From positions 1 through 12,300 of the forward strand of contig CAMLGF010000092.1 of the NCBI GenBank assembly GCA_946479515.1: a DNA stretch of 12,300 nt, read 5' to 3'. Position numbers and translations under genes: made by a program. Below, piece after piece: positions 6,745 to 12,300 of this stretch (positions are counted from its first letter, which is position 1; the number at the start of each line of letters is the position of its first letter). This DNA is from an uncultured Pseudomonadota bacterium. GTDB taxonomy: Bacteria > Pseudomonadota > Gammaproteobacteria > Steroidobacterales > Steroidobacteraceae. Under the pieces are notes generated by a model. That model was not told the origin of the DNA and searched no databases. It worked only from the letters and a program-made list of their open reading frames with translations.

Positions 6745-8043
6745 ATGAAGAAACTCATCACGCTGTTGTTCGTATCGACGTTGCTGGCCGCCATGGCGCC
6801 GGCCCATGCGCAGTTGCGCCTCACCATTTCCTCGGGCGTCACCGACCCCATCCCGATCGCGGTGGTGCCGTTCGCGGGTGCGGCGCCGGCCGACGGTTCG
6901 CTCGACGTCGCGAGCATCATCCAGAAGGACCTGGAGAGCACCGGCCGTTTCAAGGGCATGGACCGCGCCGACATGATCAACAAGCCGACCACTGCCGCCA
7001 GCGTGGTCGCGGCCGAATGGAAGCAGATGCGCAACGACTACGTGGTCGTCGGGCGCGTGGTGCCACTGGCCGACGGCCGGGTGCGGGCCGAAGCGGACCT
7101 GGTCAACGCGCTCACCGGCCTGCACATGGATTCCACCAGCTCCACGGCGCAGGCCGACAACCTGCGCATGGCAGCGCATCGCATCGCCGACGCACTGCAT
7201 CTGAAGATTCTCGGCGTGCGCGGCGCGTTCGCCACGCGCATCGCCTACATTTCGGTCGATGGCCGCCCGCCCAGCCAGAAGTACGAGCTGTACGTGGCGG
7301 ACTCGGATGGCGCCAACCGCCGGCGCATCGGTACCTCGACGTTGCCGCTGATGTCGCCAGCCTGGTCGCCGGACGGCGAGTGGCTGGCGTACGTGTCCTT
7401 CGAGCGGCGCACGTCCGCGGTCTACGTGCAGGAAGTGCGCACCGGCCGCAAGATCCTGGTGTCGGCGCGCGCGGGCATCAACGGCGCGCCCACCTATTCG
7501 CGCGACGGTCGGAAGCTCGCGCTCACGCTCTCGGGCAGCAATGGCAACCTGGACATCTATCTACTGGACCTGGCCACCCAGCAACTCACCCGCCTCACCG
7601 ACGATCCGGGCATCGACACAGAGGCGAGCTTCGGCGCCGACGGCAGCGTGTACTTCACGTCGGACCGCTCCGGCAGCCCGCAGATCTATCGTCTGACGCC
7701 GGGAAGCGCCGAACGCCCGCGCCGCGTGACTTTCACGGGTACCTACAATGCCCGCCCGCGGGTGTCGCCGGACGGCAAGCTGCTGGCGATACTGACGCTC
7801 GCCGATGGCGCGTATCGCATCGCCGTGCAGGACCTCGCCTCGGGCACCGTCACCGTGCTTTCCAAGGGACGCCAGGAAGAATCCCCGAGTTTCGCGCCCA
7901 ATGGCGCCATGCTGATATTCGCGGGCCGCGAGCGCGGCCAGGGCGTGTTGCAGACCGTTTCCACGGATGGCCTGACGCTCGGTCGCCTGGACGCCGATGC
8001 GGGCGAGGTTCGCGAGCCCGTCTGGGGACCCTATCTTCCTTGA
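6745..8043 (+). CDS. tolB: Tol-Pal system periplasmic beta-propeller protein TolB
   Basis: Periplasmic protein that binds Pal and TolA in turn and so relocates Pal during constriction. It has 432 residues (430 in E. coli). A Sec signal peptide covers about 1-22, with probable cleavage after AHA (PAHA before QLRLTIS). The N-terminal domain (about 23-160) includes IPIAVVPFAG and KDLESTGRFKGMD. The six-bladed propeller follows, with PD40-type repeats such as SPAWSPDGEWLAYVS, APTYSRDGRKLALTLS, TEASFGADGSVYFTSDRSG, ARPRVSPDGKLLAILT, ESPSFAPNGAMLIFAG and the closing REPVWGPYLP. It starts 4 bases after tolA. About 30 bp separate it from pal, with no terminator seen. Confidence 0.98.
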   Translation: MKKLITLLFVSTLLAAMAPAHAQLRLTISSGVTDPIPIAVVPFAGAAPADGSLDVASIIQKDLESTGRFKGMDRADMINKPTTAASVVAAEWKQMRNDYVVVGRVVPLADGRVRAEADLVNALTGLHMDSTSSTAQADNLRMAAHRIADALHLKILGVRGAFATRIAYISVDGRPPSQKYELYVADSDGANRRRIGTSTLPLMSPAWSPDGEWLAYVSFERRTSAVYVQEVRTGRKILVSARAGINGAPTYSRDGRKLALTLSGSNGNLDIYLLDLATQQLTRLTDDPGIDTEASFGADGSVYFTSDRSGSPQIYRLTPGSAERPRRVTFTGTYNARPRVSPDGKLLAILTLADGAYRIAVQDLASGTVTVLSKGRQEESPSFAPNGAMLIFAGRERGQGVLQTVSTDGLTLGRLDADAGEVREPVWGPYLP

Positions 8044-8061
8044 ACTGAGCTACGAAACAAC

Positions 8062-8066
8062 AAAGG
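8062..8066 (+). promoter_or_regulatory. Ribosome-binding site deciding the pal start
   Basis: AAAGG ends 7 bases before the ATG at 8074 and only 1 base before the ATG at 8068. This favours 8074 as the pal start, which also gives the classic M-K start of a lipoprotein signal peptide. Confidence 0.55.
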
Positions 8067-8073
8067 TATGCCC

Positions 8074-8595
8074 ATGAAACACTCCGCCATCGTCACGGCG
8101 CTCGTCGCCTCGCTTGCCTTGTTCGCCGCCGGCTGCAAGACCAAACCACCGGAGCAGCCGCCGCAGGCGCAGACCCCCGCGACCACCAGCGACACCGCGG
8201 GCCTCGACACCTCGCCCGTCTCCTCGGACGAGACCGCCATCCAGGGCCCCTCGGGCGAGCTGCTCTCCAGGCGCATCGTCTACTTCGACTTCGACCGCGC
8301 CGAAATCCGTGCGGATTCCCAGTCCATCGTCACGGCCCATGCCGCGTTCCTCGCCAAGGCCCCCAACGTCAAGGTGCGCCTGGAAGGCCATGCCGATGAG
8401 CGCGGTTCGCGCGAGTACAACATCGGCCTCGGCGAACGCCGCGCGCAGGCCGTGCGCCGCGCCTTGTTGCTGCAGGGCGTGGCCGAGGCCCAGCTGAGCA
8501 CGGTGAGTTATGGCGAGGAGCGCCCGGCGTCCGCCGGCAGCGACGAGCAGGCGTACGCCCAGAATCGCCGCGTCGAAATCGTCTACCTCAAGTAA
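8074..8595 (+). CDS. pal: Peptidoglycan-associated lipoprotein Pal
   Basis: Outer-membrane lipoprotein that binds peptidoglycan diaminopimelate and TolB, tethering the outer membrane to the cell wall. It has 173 residues, as in E. coli. Signal peptide with lipidation cysteine C21 (LALFAAGC); the -3 position is Ala rather than the usual Leu, so the lipobox is slightly weak. The residue after Cys is Lys, not Asp, consistent with outer-membrane sorting. A Pro/Thr-rich linker (about 22-55) leads to the OmpA-like domain (about 65-173) with VYFDFDRAEIR and EGHADERGSREYNIGLGERR, the diaminopimelate-binding motif. An in-frame ATG at 8068 would add only two residues and lies too close to the ribosome-binding site. 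Confidence 0.97.
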   Translation: MKHSAIVTALVASLALFAAGCKTKPPEQPPQAQTPATTSDTAGLDTSPVSSDETAIQGPSGELLSRRIVYFDFDRAEIRADSQSIVTAHAAFLAKAPNVKVRLEGHADERGSREYNIGLGERRAQAVRRALLLQGVAEAQLSTVSYGEERPASAGSDEQAYAQNRRVEIVYLK

Positions 8596-8622
8596 TCCTG
8601 CAACTTCCGGGGAACGGCAGCG

Positions 8623-9372
8623 ATGCGATATCAACTCCTGGCGCTCGGATTCAGCGGACTTCTCCTCGGCGGCTGCGCCACGCCGCCCGAGGAAGACCCG
8701 ATGTTCATCCGCCTCAACGACCTGGACCAGCGGGTGCAGCGCATGGAGCGCGTGCTCACCAACAACAGCCTGCTCGAGCTGGCGCAGCGCATCGACCGCC
8801 TGCAGGCCGACGTGCGCACGCTGCGTGGTGAAGTGGAGCTGCTGCAGAACCAGACCGAGGGCGGCAAGGCGCAGTCACGCTCGTTGTATGGCGACCTCGA
8901 GAAACGCATCGCCGCGCTGGAAACCCTCGGTGGCGTCGGCTCGCCCGGGGCTGCGCCGGCGGCTGGATCGGCGCTGCCAGGCGCGGCTGCCGGCGGCGAG
9001 CAGGCGATGTACGACGCGGCCTTCGATGCACTGAAGGGCGCGGACTATCCCAAGGCCATCGGCAGTTTCCGCGCCTTTCTCACCGCGTATCCGACCAGCC
9101 CGCTCGCCAGCAATGCGCAGTACTGGTTAGGCGAGGCGTTCTACGTCACGCGCGAATACGACGCGGCCATCCAGGCGTTCCGCAAGGTCGCCACGAACTG
9201 GCCGGATTCGCGCAAGGCGCCCGATGCCCTGGTCAAGGTGGGCTTTACGCAGGCGGCGCAGGGCAAGAACTCCGAGGCGCGCGCCACGCTCGAAGACGTC
9301 ACGCGGCGTTTTCCCGGTAGTGAGGCCGCGCAGCTCGCGAGCGATCGCCTGAAGCGCCTGCCCGGCCGTTGA
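8623..9372 (+). CDS. cpoB: Cell division coordinator CpoB (YbgF), with lipoprotein signal
   Basis: Periplasmic TPR protein that couples PBP1B peptidoglycan synthesis to Tol-driven outer-membrane constriction in E. coli. It has 249 residues (263 in E. coli). The N-terminus (MRYQLLALGFSGLLLGGC) looks like a lipoprotein signal with lipobox LGGC and C18 as the modified residue; +2 is Ala, so outer-membrane sorting is expected. E. coli CpoB instead has a cleaved Sec signal. A coiled-coil segment (about 29-105, FIRLNDLDQRVQRMERVL onward) corresponds to the trimerisation region. A Gly/Ala/Pro linker (about 106-125) leads to tandem TPRs (about 127-245) with AQYWLGEAFYVTREYDAAI and KVGFTQAAQGKNSEARATL. 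It lies 27 bp after pal and 13 bp before queE. Confidence 0.95.
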   Translation: MRYQLLALGFSGLLLGGCATPPEEDPMFIRLNDLDQRVQRMERVLTNNSLLELAQRIDRLQADVRTLRGEVELLQNQTEGGKAQSRSLYGDLEKRIAALETLGGVGSPGAAPAAGSALPGAAAGGEQAMYDAAFDALKGADYPKAIGSFRAFLTAYPTSPLASNAQYWLGEAFYVTREYDAAIQAFRKVATNWPDSRKAPDALVKVGFTQAAQGKNSEARATLEDVTRRFPGSEAAQLASDRLKRLPGR

Positions 9373-9385
9373 GCGCCGCCCGCAG

Positions 9386-10057
9386 ATGAATGCGGCGCGG
9401 GTCGAACCCGAGAGCCAGACCCGTCTCAAGATCACGGAGATCTTCTACTCGCTGCAGGGCGAGGCCGATTCCGTGGGTTTCCCCACGGTGTTCGTGCGGC
9501 TCACCGGCTGCCCGTTGCGCTGCCAGTTCTGCGACACGGCGTATGCCTTCCATGGCGGCGAATGGCTCGGCCTCGAGGCGGTGTTGGCCAGGGTCGCCAG
9601 CTGGCCCACGCGTCACGTGTGTGTCACCGGGGGCGAGCCGCTGGCGCAGAAGAACTGCCTGCCGCTGCTCACGGCGCTGTGCGATGCCGGCCACCGCGTG
9701 TCGCTGGAAACCAGCGGCGCCCTGCCCATCGAGGGCGTCGATCCGCGCGTGATCCGCGTGGTGGACGTGAAGACGCCGGGCTCGCGCGAGGAGCACCGCA
9801 ATCGTTACCAGGACCTGGCACTGCTGCGTCCGGAGGAGCAGGTCAAGTTCGTGATCTGCGATCGCGCCGATTACGACTGGGCGTGCGCCAGGCTCGACGA
9901 GCTCGGGCTCGTGGGCCGCTGCACGGTGCTGTTCTCGCCCAGCGCGGAGCAGCTGCCGCCGCGCGAACTCGCCGACTGGATTCTCGCGGACCGCTTGCCG
10001 GTGCGCTTCCAGCTTCAGCTGCACAAGGTGCTCTGGGGCAACGTGCCGGGAAAGTGA
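9386..10057 (+). CDS. queE: 7-carboxy-7-deazaguanine synthase QueE
   Basis: Radical SAM enzyme converting 6-carboxytetrahydropterin to 7-carboxy-7-deazaguanine, the ring contraction of queuosine synthesis; cytoplasmic. It has 223 residues, as in E. coli. After [24 protein letters not shown] comes the 4Fe-4S cluster motif CPLRCQFC (C42, C46, C49; CX3CX2C). Other hallmarks are VTGGEPLAQ (SAM binding), [10 protein letters not shown] and VVDVKTPGS. The C-terminal [11 protein letters not shown] matches family members. ATG at 9386 has no strong Shine-Dalgarno but suits the family length. The next gene, queC, uses its product. QueE has also been tied to division control in E. coli, which is intriguing beside tol-pal genes, but no such role is shown here. 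Confidence 0.96.
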   Translation: MNAARVEPESQTRLKITEIFYSLQGEADSVGFPTVFVRLTGCPLRCQFCDTAYAFHGGEWLGLEAVLARVASWPTRHVCVTGGEPLAQKNCLPLLTALCDAGHRVSLETSGALPIEGVDPRVIRVVDVKTPGSREEHRNRYQDLALLRPEEQVKFVICDRADYDWACARLDELGLVGRCTVLFSPSAEQLPPRELADWILADRLPVRFQLQLHKVLWGNVPGK

Positions 10058-10079
10058 GCGCGATGCCGCCACGGATGTC

Positions 10080-10751
10080 ATGAACCCCCGCGCGGTCATC
10101 CTGCTGTCCGGTGGACTCGACTCGGCCACCGTGCTCGGCCTGGCGCGCGCGGCACAACTCGAGTGCTACGCATTGTCGGTGTCCTATGGGCAGCGTCATC
10201 ACGCGGAACTCGAGGCCGCCAGCCGCGTGGCGCGGGCACTGGGCGCGCGCGAGCACCGGGTCATGCACGTGGACCTGGCGCGTATCGGTGGCTCGGCTCT
10301 CACCGACCGCTCGATCGACGTGCCCACGGCGGCCAGCGAGGGCATTCCGGTGACCTACGTGCCGGCGCGCAATACTCTCATGTTGTCCCTCGCCCTGGCC
10401 TGGGCGGAGGTGCTCGATGCACGGGAAATCCACGTGGGCGTGAATGCCGTGGATTATTCCGGGTATCCCGATTGCCGCCCCGAGTTCATCGCGGCTTTCC
10501 AGAATCTCGCCGACGTGGCCACCAAGGCCGGCGTGGAAGGTCGAGGACCGGTCATCCGCGCGCCTCTCTTGAGCCTGAGCAAGGCGGACATCATCCGCAC
10601 GGGCACCCGGCTCGGCGTGGACTATGGCCTGACGGTGTCCTGTTACCAGGCTGACGCCCAGGGCCGGGCCTGCGCGGCCTGCGATTCCTGCCGACTGCGG
10701 CGCGAAGGCTTTGCCGCCGCGGGGGTCGCTGATCCGACACGGTATGTGTAG
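10080..10751 (+). CDS. queC: 7-cyano-7-deazaguanine synthase QueC
   Basis: ATP- and ammonia-dependent enzyme converting 7-carboxy-7-deazaguanine to preQ0, the step after QueE. It has 223 residues (231 in E. coli). The PP-loop nucleotide-binding motif is [13 protein letters not shown] (8-20). The family segments [31 protein letters not shown] and [18 protein letters not shown] are all present. A zinc site near the C-terminus has C188, C198, C201 and C204 (CAACDSC). Start: ATG 22 bp after queE, with little Shine-Dalgarno. No queD or queF is in the window, so the rest of the pathway must be encoded elsewhere. The tRNA-Lys gene begins 29 bp after the stop. Confidence 0.97.
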   Translation: MNPRAVILLSGGLDSATVLGLARAAQLECYALSVSYGQRHHAELEAASRVARALGAREHRVMHVDLARIGGSALTDRSIDVPTAASEGIPVTYVPARNTLMLSLALAWAEVLDAREIHVGVNAVDYSGYPDCRPEFIAAFQNLADVATKAGVEGRGPVIRAPLLSLSKADIIRTGTRLGVDYGLTVSCYQADAQGRACAACDSCRLRREGFAAAGVADPTRYV

Positions 10752-10780
10752 ACTGCGCGCCCTCGCTTGGGCACTCCCCG

Positions 10781-10856
10781 GGGTCGGTAGCTCAGTCGGT
10801 AGAGCACTGGACTTTTAATCCATTGGTCGTGGGTTCGATTCCCACCCGACCCACCA
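10781..10856 (+). tRNA. tRNA-Lys (anticodon UUU), CCA encoded
   Basis: A full cloverleaf can be drawn over 76 bases. The acceptor stem is GGGTCGG (10781-10787) with CCGACCC (10846-10852), then discriminator A and encoded CCA. The D arm is GCTC-AGTCGGTA-GAGC. The anticodon loop CTTTTAA spans 10812-10818, with TTT at 10814-10816. The T arm is GTGGG-TTCGATT-CCCAC. The only flaw is a C.U mismatch closing the anticodon stem (positions 27 and 43). It sits 29 bp after queC and may be read through from that operon, since no convincing promoter of its own is visible. A tRNA-Lys follows queC in Pseudomonas aeruginosa too (from memory), where it serves as an integration site. Confidence 0.97.
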
Positions 10857-10984
10857 TCGAATCCGGCAGCGGCAGCCGCGCGACTAGTTAGCTTGCGGCA
10901 GCACGCGACGCCGGTCCGCGCGGAACCCGGCGCATCCGCCATGCCCTTTCGGACGGCCGCCGGTCCGCACCGCCGCGTGCCGAC

Positions 10985-11013
10985 TTGCGCCGGGCGCGCC
11001 TGCCACGCATCAT
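10985..11013 (+). promoter_or_regulatory. Weak candidate promoter for the DUF1080 gene
   Basis: TTGCGC (10985-10990) and CATCAT (11008-11013) are spaced 17 bp and would start transcription about 20 bases before the start codon. Matches are only 3 of 6 and 4 of 6, so chance is likely. Confidence 0.15.
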
Positions 11014-11026
11014 CCCGGCGTCACAC

Positions 11027-11034
11027 AGGGGGAG
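11027..11034 (+). promoter_or_regulatory. Strong Shine-Dalgarno for the DUF1080 gene
   Basis: AGGGGGAG lies 4 bases before the ATG at 11039. An overlapping out-of-frame ATG sits at 11035, directly after the motif. The 11039 frame is chosen because it gives a signal peptide and a long homologous protein. Confidence 0.6.
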
Positions 11035-11038
11035 ATGC

Positions 11039-12300
11039 ATGCGCAAGCTCATGGTGCTGGCCGCGGGACTCGCGGGAATGGTTCTGGCCCAGGTCGCGAT
11101 GCCGGCCGACGATGCGGCGGCCTGGAAGCCGTTGTTCAATGGCCGGAATCTCAACGGCTGGACGGTCCGGTACGCCTCGAAGGTGCCGGAAGGCGCGCCC
11201 GATCCGGCGAAATTCTTCAAGGTGGAAGACGGCGTCATCCACGTCTACGCGAACGAGAGCGCGGGCAGCGAGCAACCCAATGCCTATCTGCTGAGCAACG
11301 GCGAGTACCAGAACTACCGGATCAGCCTCGAGTACAAGTGGGGCGAGAAGAAGTTTGCGCCGCGCGCCAACCAGCTGCGCGATGCCGGTCTTCTGTATCA
11401 CGTGCATCGACTGCGCGACGGCGACTGGCCGGCCTCGCTCGAGGCGCAGATCCAGGAGGGCGACGTCGGCGATCTGTGGGCGGTGTCCGCGCGGGCATCG
11501 AGCAGCATCGATCCCCGGACGCAGCGCTTCACGCTGCTGGAGGACGGCGGCGTGCCGGTGACCGTCGGCAATGACGGGAAATTCGAGCGCGTGCGCCACG
11601 GCCGGGTGAACGAGTTCCCGGGCTGGAACACGCTCGAGGTGATCGTGCAGGGCGACCGCGCCATGCACATCGTCAACGGTGTGCCCAACATGCGCGTCGG
11701 CGACATGAAGGCGTGGAATCCCGACACGGTGAACTGGGTGAAAGTGGACAAGGGCCGCATCGCCTTGCAGGCCGAGGCCGCCGAGCTCTACTACCGCAAC
11801 ATCCGCATCCGTCCGCTCACCAAGGCAGACGCGCTGGATCCGGAACCCAAGGTCACGGAAGTCTGGTTCCCCGTGCCGCGCAAGGTCACCCCCGGCACAA
11901 CTCCCGGTGCACCGCCTTCGGATGCCGTGATCCTGTTCGACGGCAAGAATCTCGATGCCTGGAAGAGCACGCGCGGCGAGGGCGGCGCGCAGTGGACCGT
12001 GGCCAATGGCGAGCTGGTCGTGAAGCCCGGCACCGGCGACATCCAGACGCGTGAGAAATTCGGCGACGTGCAGTTGCACGTGGAATGGACAGATCCGGTG
12101 CTGCCCGCCGACAAGGTGAACCAGGATCGCGGCAACAGCGGCATCTTCCTGCAGGACATCTACGAGGTGCAGGTGCTCGACAATTTCGAGAATCCCACCT
12201 ACGTGAACGGCATGGTGGGCTCGATCTACAAGCAATACCCGCCGCTGGTGAATGCCACGAACCCGGCGGAGACCTGGAACACCTACGACATCATCTACAC
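11039..12300 (+). CDS. Secreted protein with two 3-keto-disaccharide hydrolase (DUF1080) domains, C-terminus cut by window edge
   Basis: 420 residues are visible with no stop. MRKLMVLAAGLAGMVLAQVA is a probable Sec signal peptide (cleavage site uncertain, about 17-23). Domain 1 (about 28-260) begins WKPLFNGRNLNGWTV and includes NYRISLEYKWG, DAGLLYHV and SLEAQIQEGDVGDLW. A Pro/Thr-rich linker (about 262-295) follows. Domain 2 begins near 297 with VILFDGKNLDAWKS and includes QWTVANGELVV, FGDVQLHVEWT, RGNSGIFLQDIYEVQVLDN and ETWNTYDIIY. The FDGK-L--W opening and NSGIF...YEVQVLD pattern are those of the DUF1080 / 3keto-disac_hyd family (concanavalin-like fold), linked to breakdown of 3-keto-glycosides. 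The substrate is unknown, and no oxidoreductase partner or transporter is visible in the window. It looks unrelated to the upstream operon. Confidence 0.85.
   Translation, partial: MRKLMVLAAGLAGMVLAQVAMPADDAAAWKPLFNGRNLNGWTVRYASKVPEGAPDPAKFFKVEDGVIHVYANESAGSEQPNAYLLSNGEYQNYRISLEYKWGEKKFAPRANQLRDAGLLYHVHRLRDGDWPASLEAQIQEGDVGDLWAVSARASSSIDPRTQRFTLLEDGGVPVTVGNDGKFERVRHGRVNEFPGWNTLEVIVQGDRAMHIVNGVPNMRVGDMKAWNPDTVNWVKVDKGRIALQAEAAELYYRNIRIRPLTKADALDPEPKVTEVWFPVPRKVTPGTTPGAPPSDAVILFDGKNLDAWKSTRGEGGAQWTVANGELVVKPGTGDIQTREKFGDVQLHVEWTDPVLPADKVNQDRGNSGIFLQDIYEVQVLDNFENPTYVNGMVGSIYKQYPPLVNATNPAETWNTYDIIY

Larger units (their letters stand above)
10857..11038. other. Intergenic region after tRNA-Lys, no gene seen
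   Basis: About 180 bp without a credible reading frame. It holds an A+T-rich spot with CTAGTTAG (about 10885-10892) in very GC-rich DNA. An inverted repeat follows (GCCGG 10910-10914 with CCGGC 10927-10931, the loop containing the palindrome TCCGCGCGGA). It has no T-run, so it is not a typical Rho-independent terminator, though a role in ending or processing the tRNA transcript is possible. No copy of the tRNA 3' end was noticed here. Confidence 0.5.

Noticed and set aside
3987..9131. GTTAGGC at both in-frame plus-strand TTA leucine codons that I noticed (ruvB and cpoB)
   Set aside because: Two copies, with a few other GTTAG sites, are not more than chance would give in a window of this size.
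9373..9385. preQ1 riboswitch before queE
   Set aside because: Only 13 bp separate cpoB and queE, too short for an aptamer, and no such motif is seen.
10643..10942. Minus-strand 99-residue frame containing GGNRTHDQWIKSPVLYRLSY
   Set aside because: This is the well-known false protein read from the antisense strand of a tRNA-Lys gene, often misannotated in databases.
11021..12235. 404-residue minus-strand frame
   Set aside because: Antisense to the DUF1080 gene, whose plus-strand product has clear family motifs and a signal peptide.
1..12300. CRISPR arrays, insertion sequences, toxin-antitoxin or defence genes
   Set aside because: Looked for on both strands; no spaced repeats, transposase, terminal inverted repeats or such genes were found. 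The genes are conserved housekeeping ones apart from the last.

Overview
The window is a GC-rich chromosomal segment that fits a gammaproteobacterium. The order ruvC-ruvA-ruvB-ybgC-tolQRAB-pal-cpoB-queE-queC-tRNA-Lys resembles Pseudomonas and Xanthomonas-type genomes, and the stringent-response enzyme carries the EXDD signature of RelA-type synthetases, which are typical of Gamma- and Betaproteobacteria. The overall composition and the secreted 3-keto-disaccharide-hydrolase-like protein would suit a Steroidobacter/Nevskia/Xanthomonas-type lineage, but that placement is inference.

Layout. Positions 1-1900 (minus strand) hold relA, cut off at the window start inside its C-terminal ACT/RRM domain. 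A relatively A+T-rich divergent intergenic region (1901-2069) separates it from a plus-strand run of twelve genes. These are ruvC, ruvA and ruvB (Holliday-junction resolution, joined by two ATGA overlaps), ybgC, tolQ, tolR, tolA, tolB, pal and cpoB (trans-envelope Tol-Pal system), then queE and queC (7-deazaguanine/queuosine precursor synthesis). A tRNA-Lys(UUU) gene with encoded CCA follows at 10781-10856. After about 180 bp of non-coding DNA comes a secreted protein with two tandem DUF1080 / 3-keto-disaccharide-hydrolase-like domains, cut off at the window end.

How the genes relate. RuvA and RuvB branch-migrate Holliday junctions and RuvC cuts them. TolQ-TolR form the proton-driven inner-membrane motor, TolA spans the periplasm, TolB and Pal sit at the outer membrane and peptidoglycan, and CpoB links the system to peptidoglycan synthesis at division. 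QueE and QueC catalyse two consecutive steps to preQ0. Spacing between neighbouring plus-strand genes is small (from a 4-base overlap to 63 bp) with no visible terminator, so large parts are probably co-transcribed.

The window is mostly housekeeping DNA and I see no clear new defence or mobile system. The points most worth a second look are a RelA whose helical domain between TGS and zinc finger seems replaced by a short Ala/Pro/Arg-rich linker, a CpoB with a lipoprotein signal, the two-domain DUF1080 protein, and a tRNA-Lys locus whose Pseudomonas counterpart is a known integration site.
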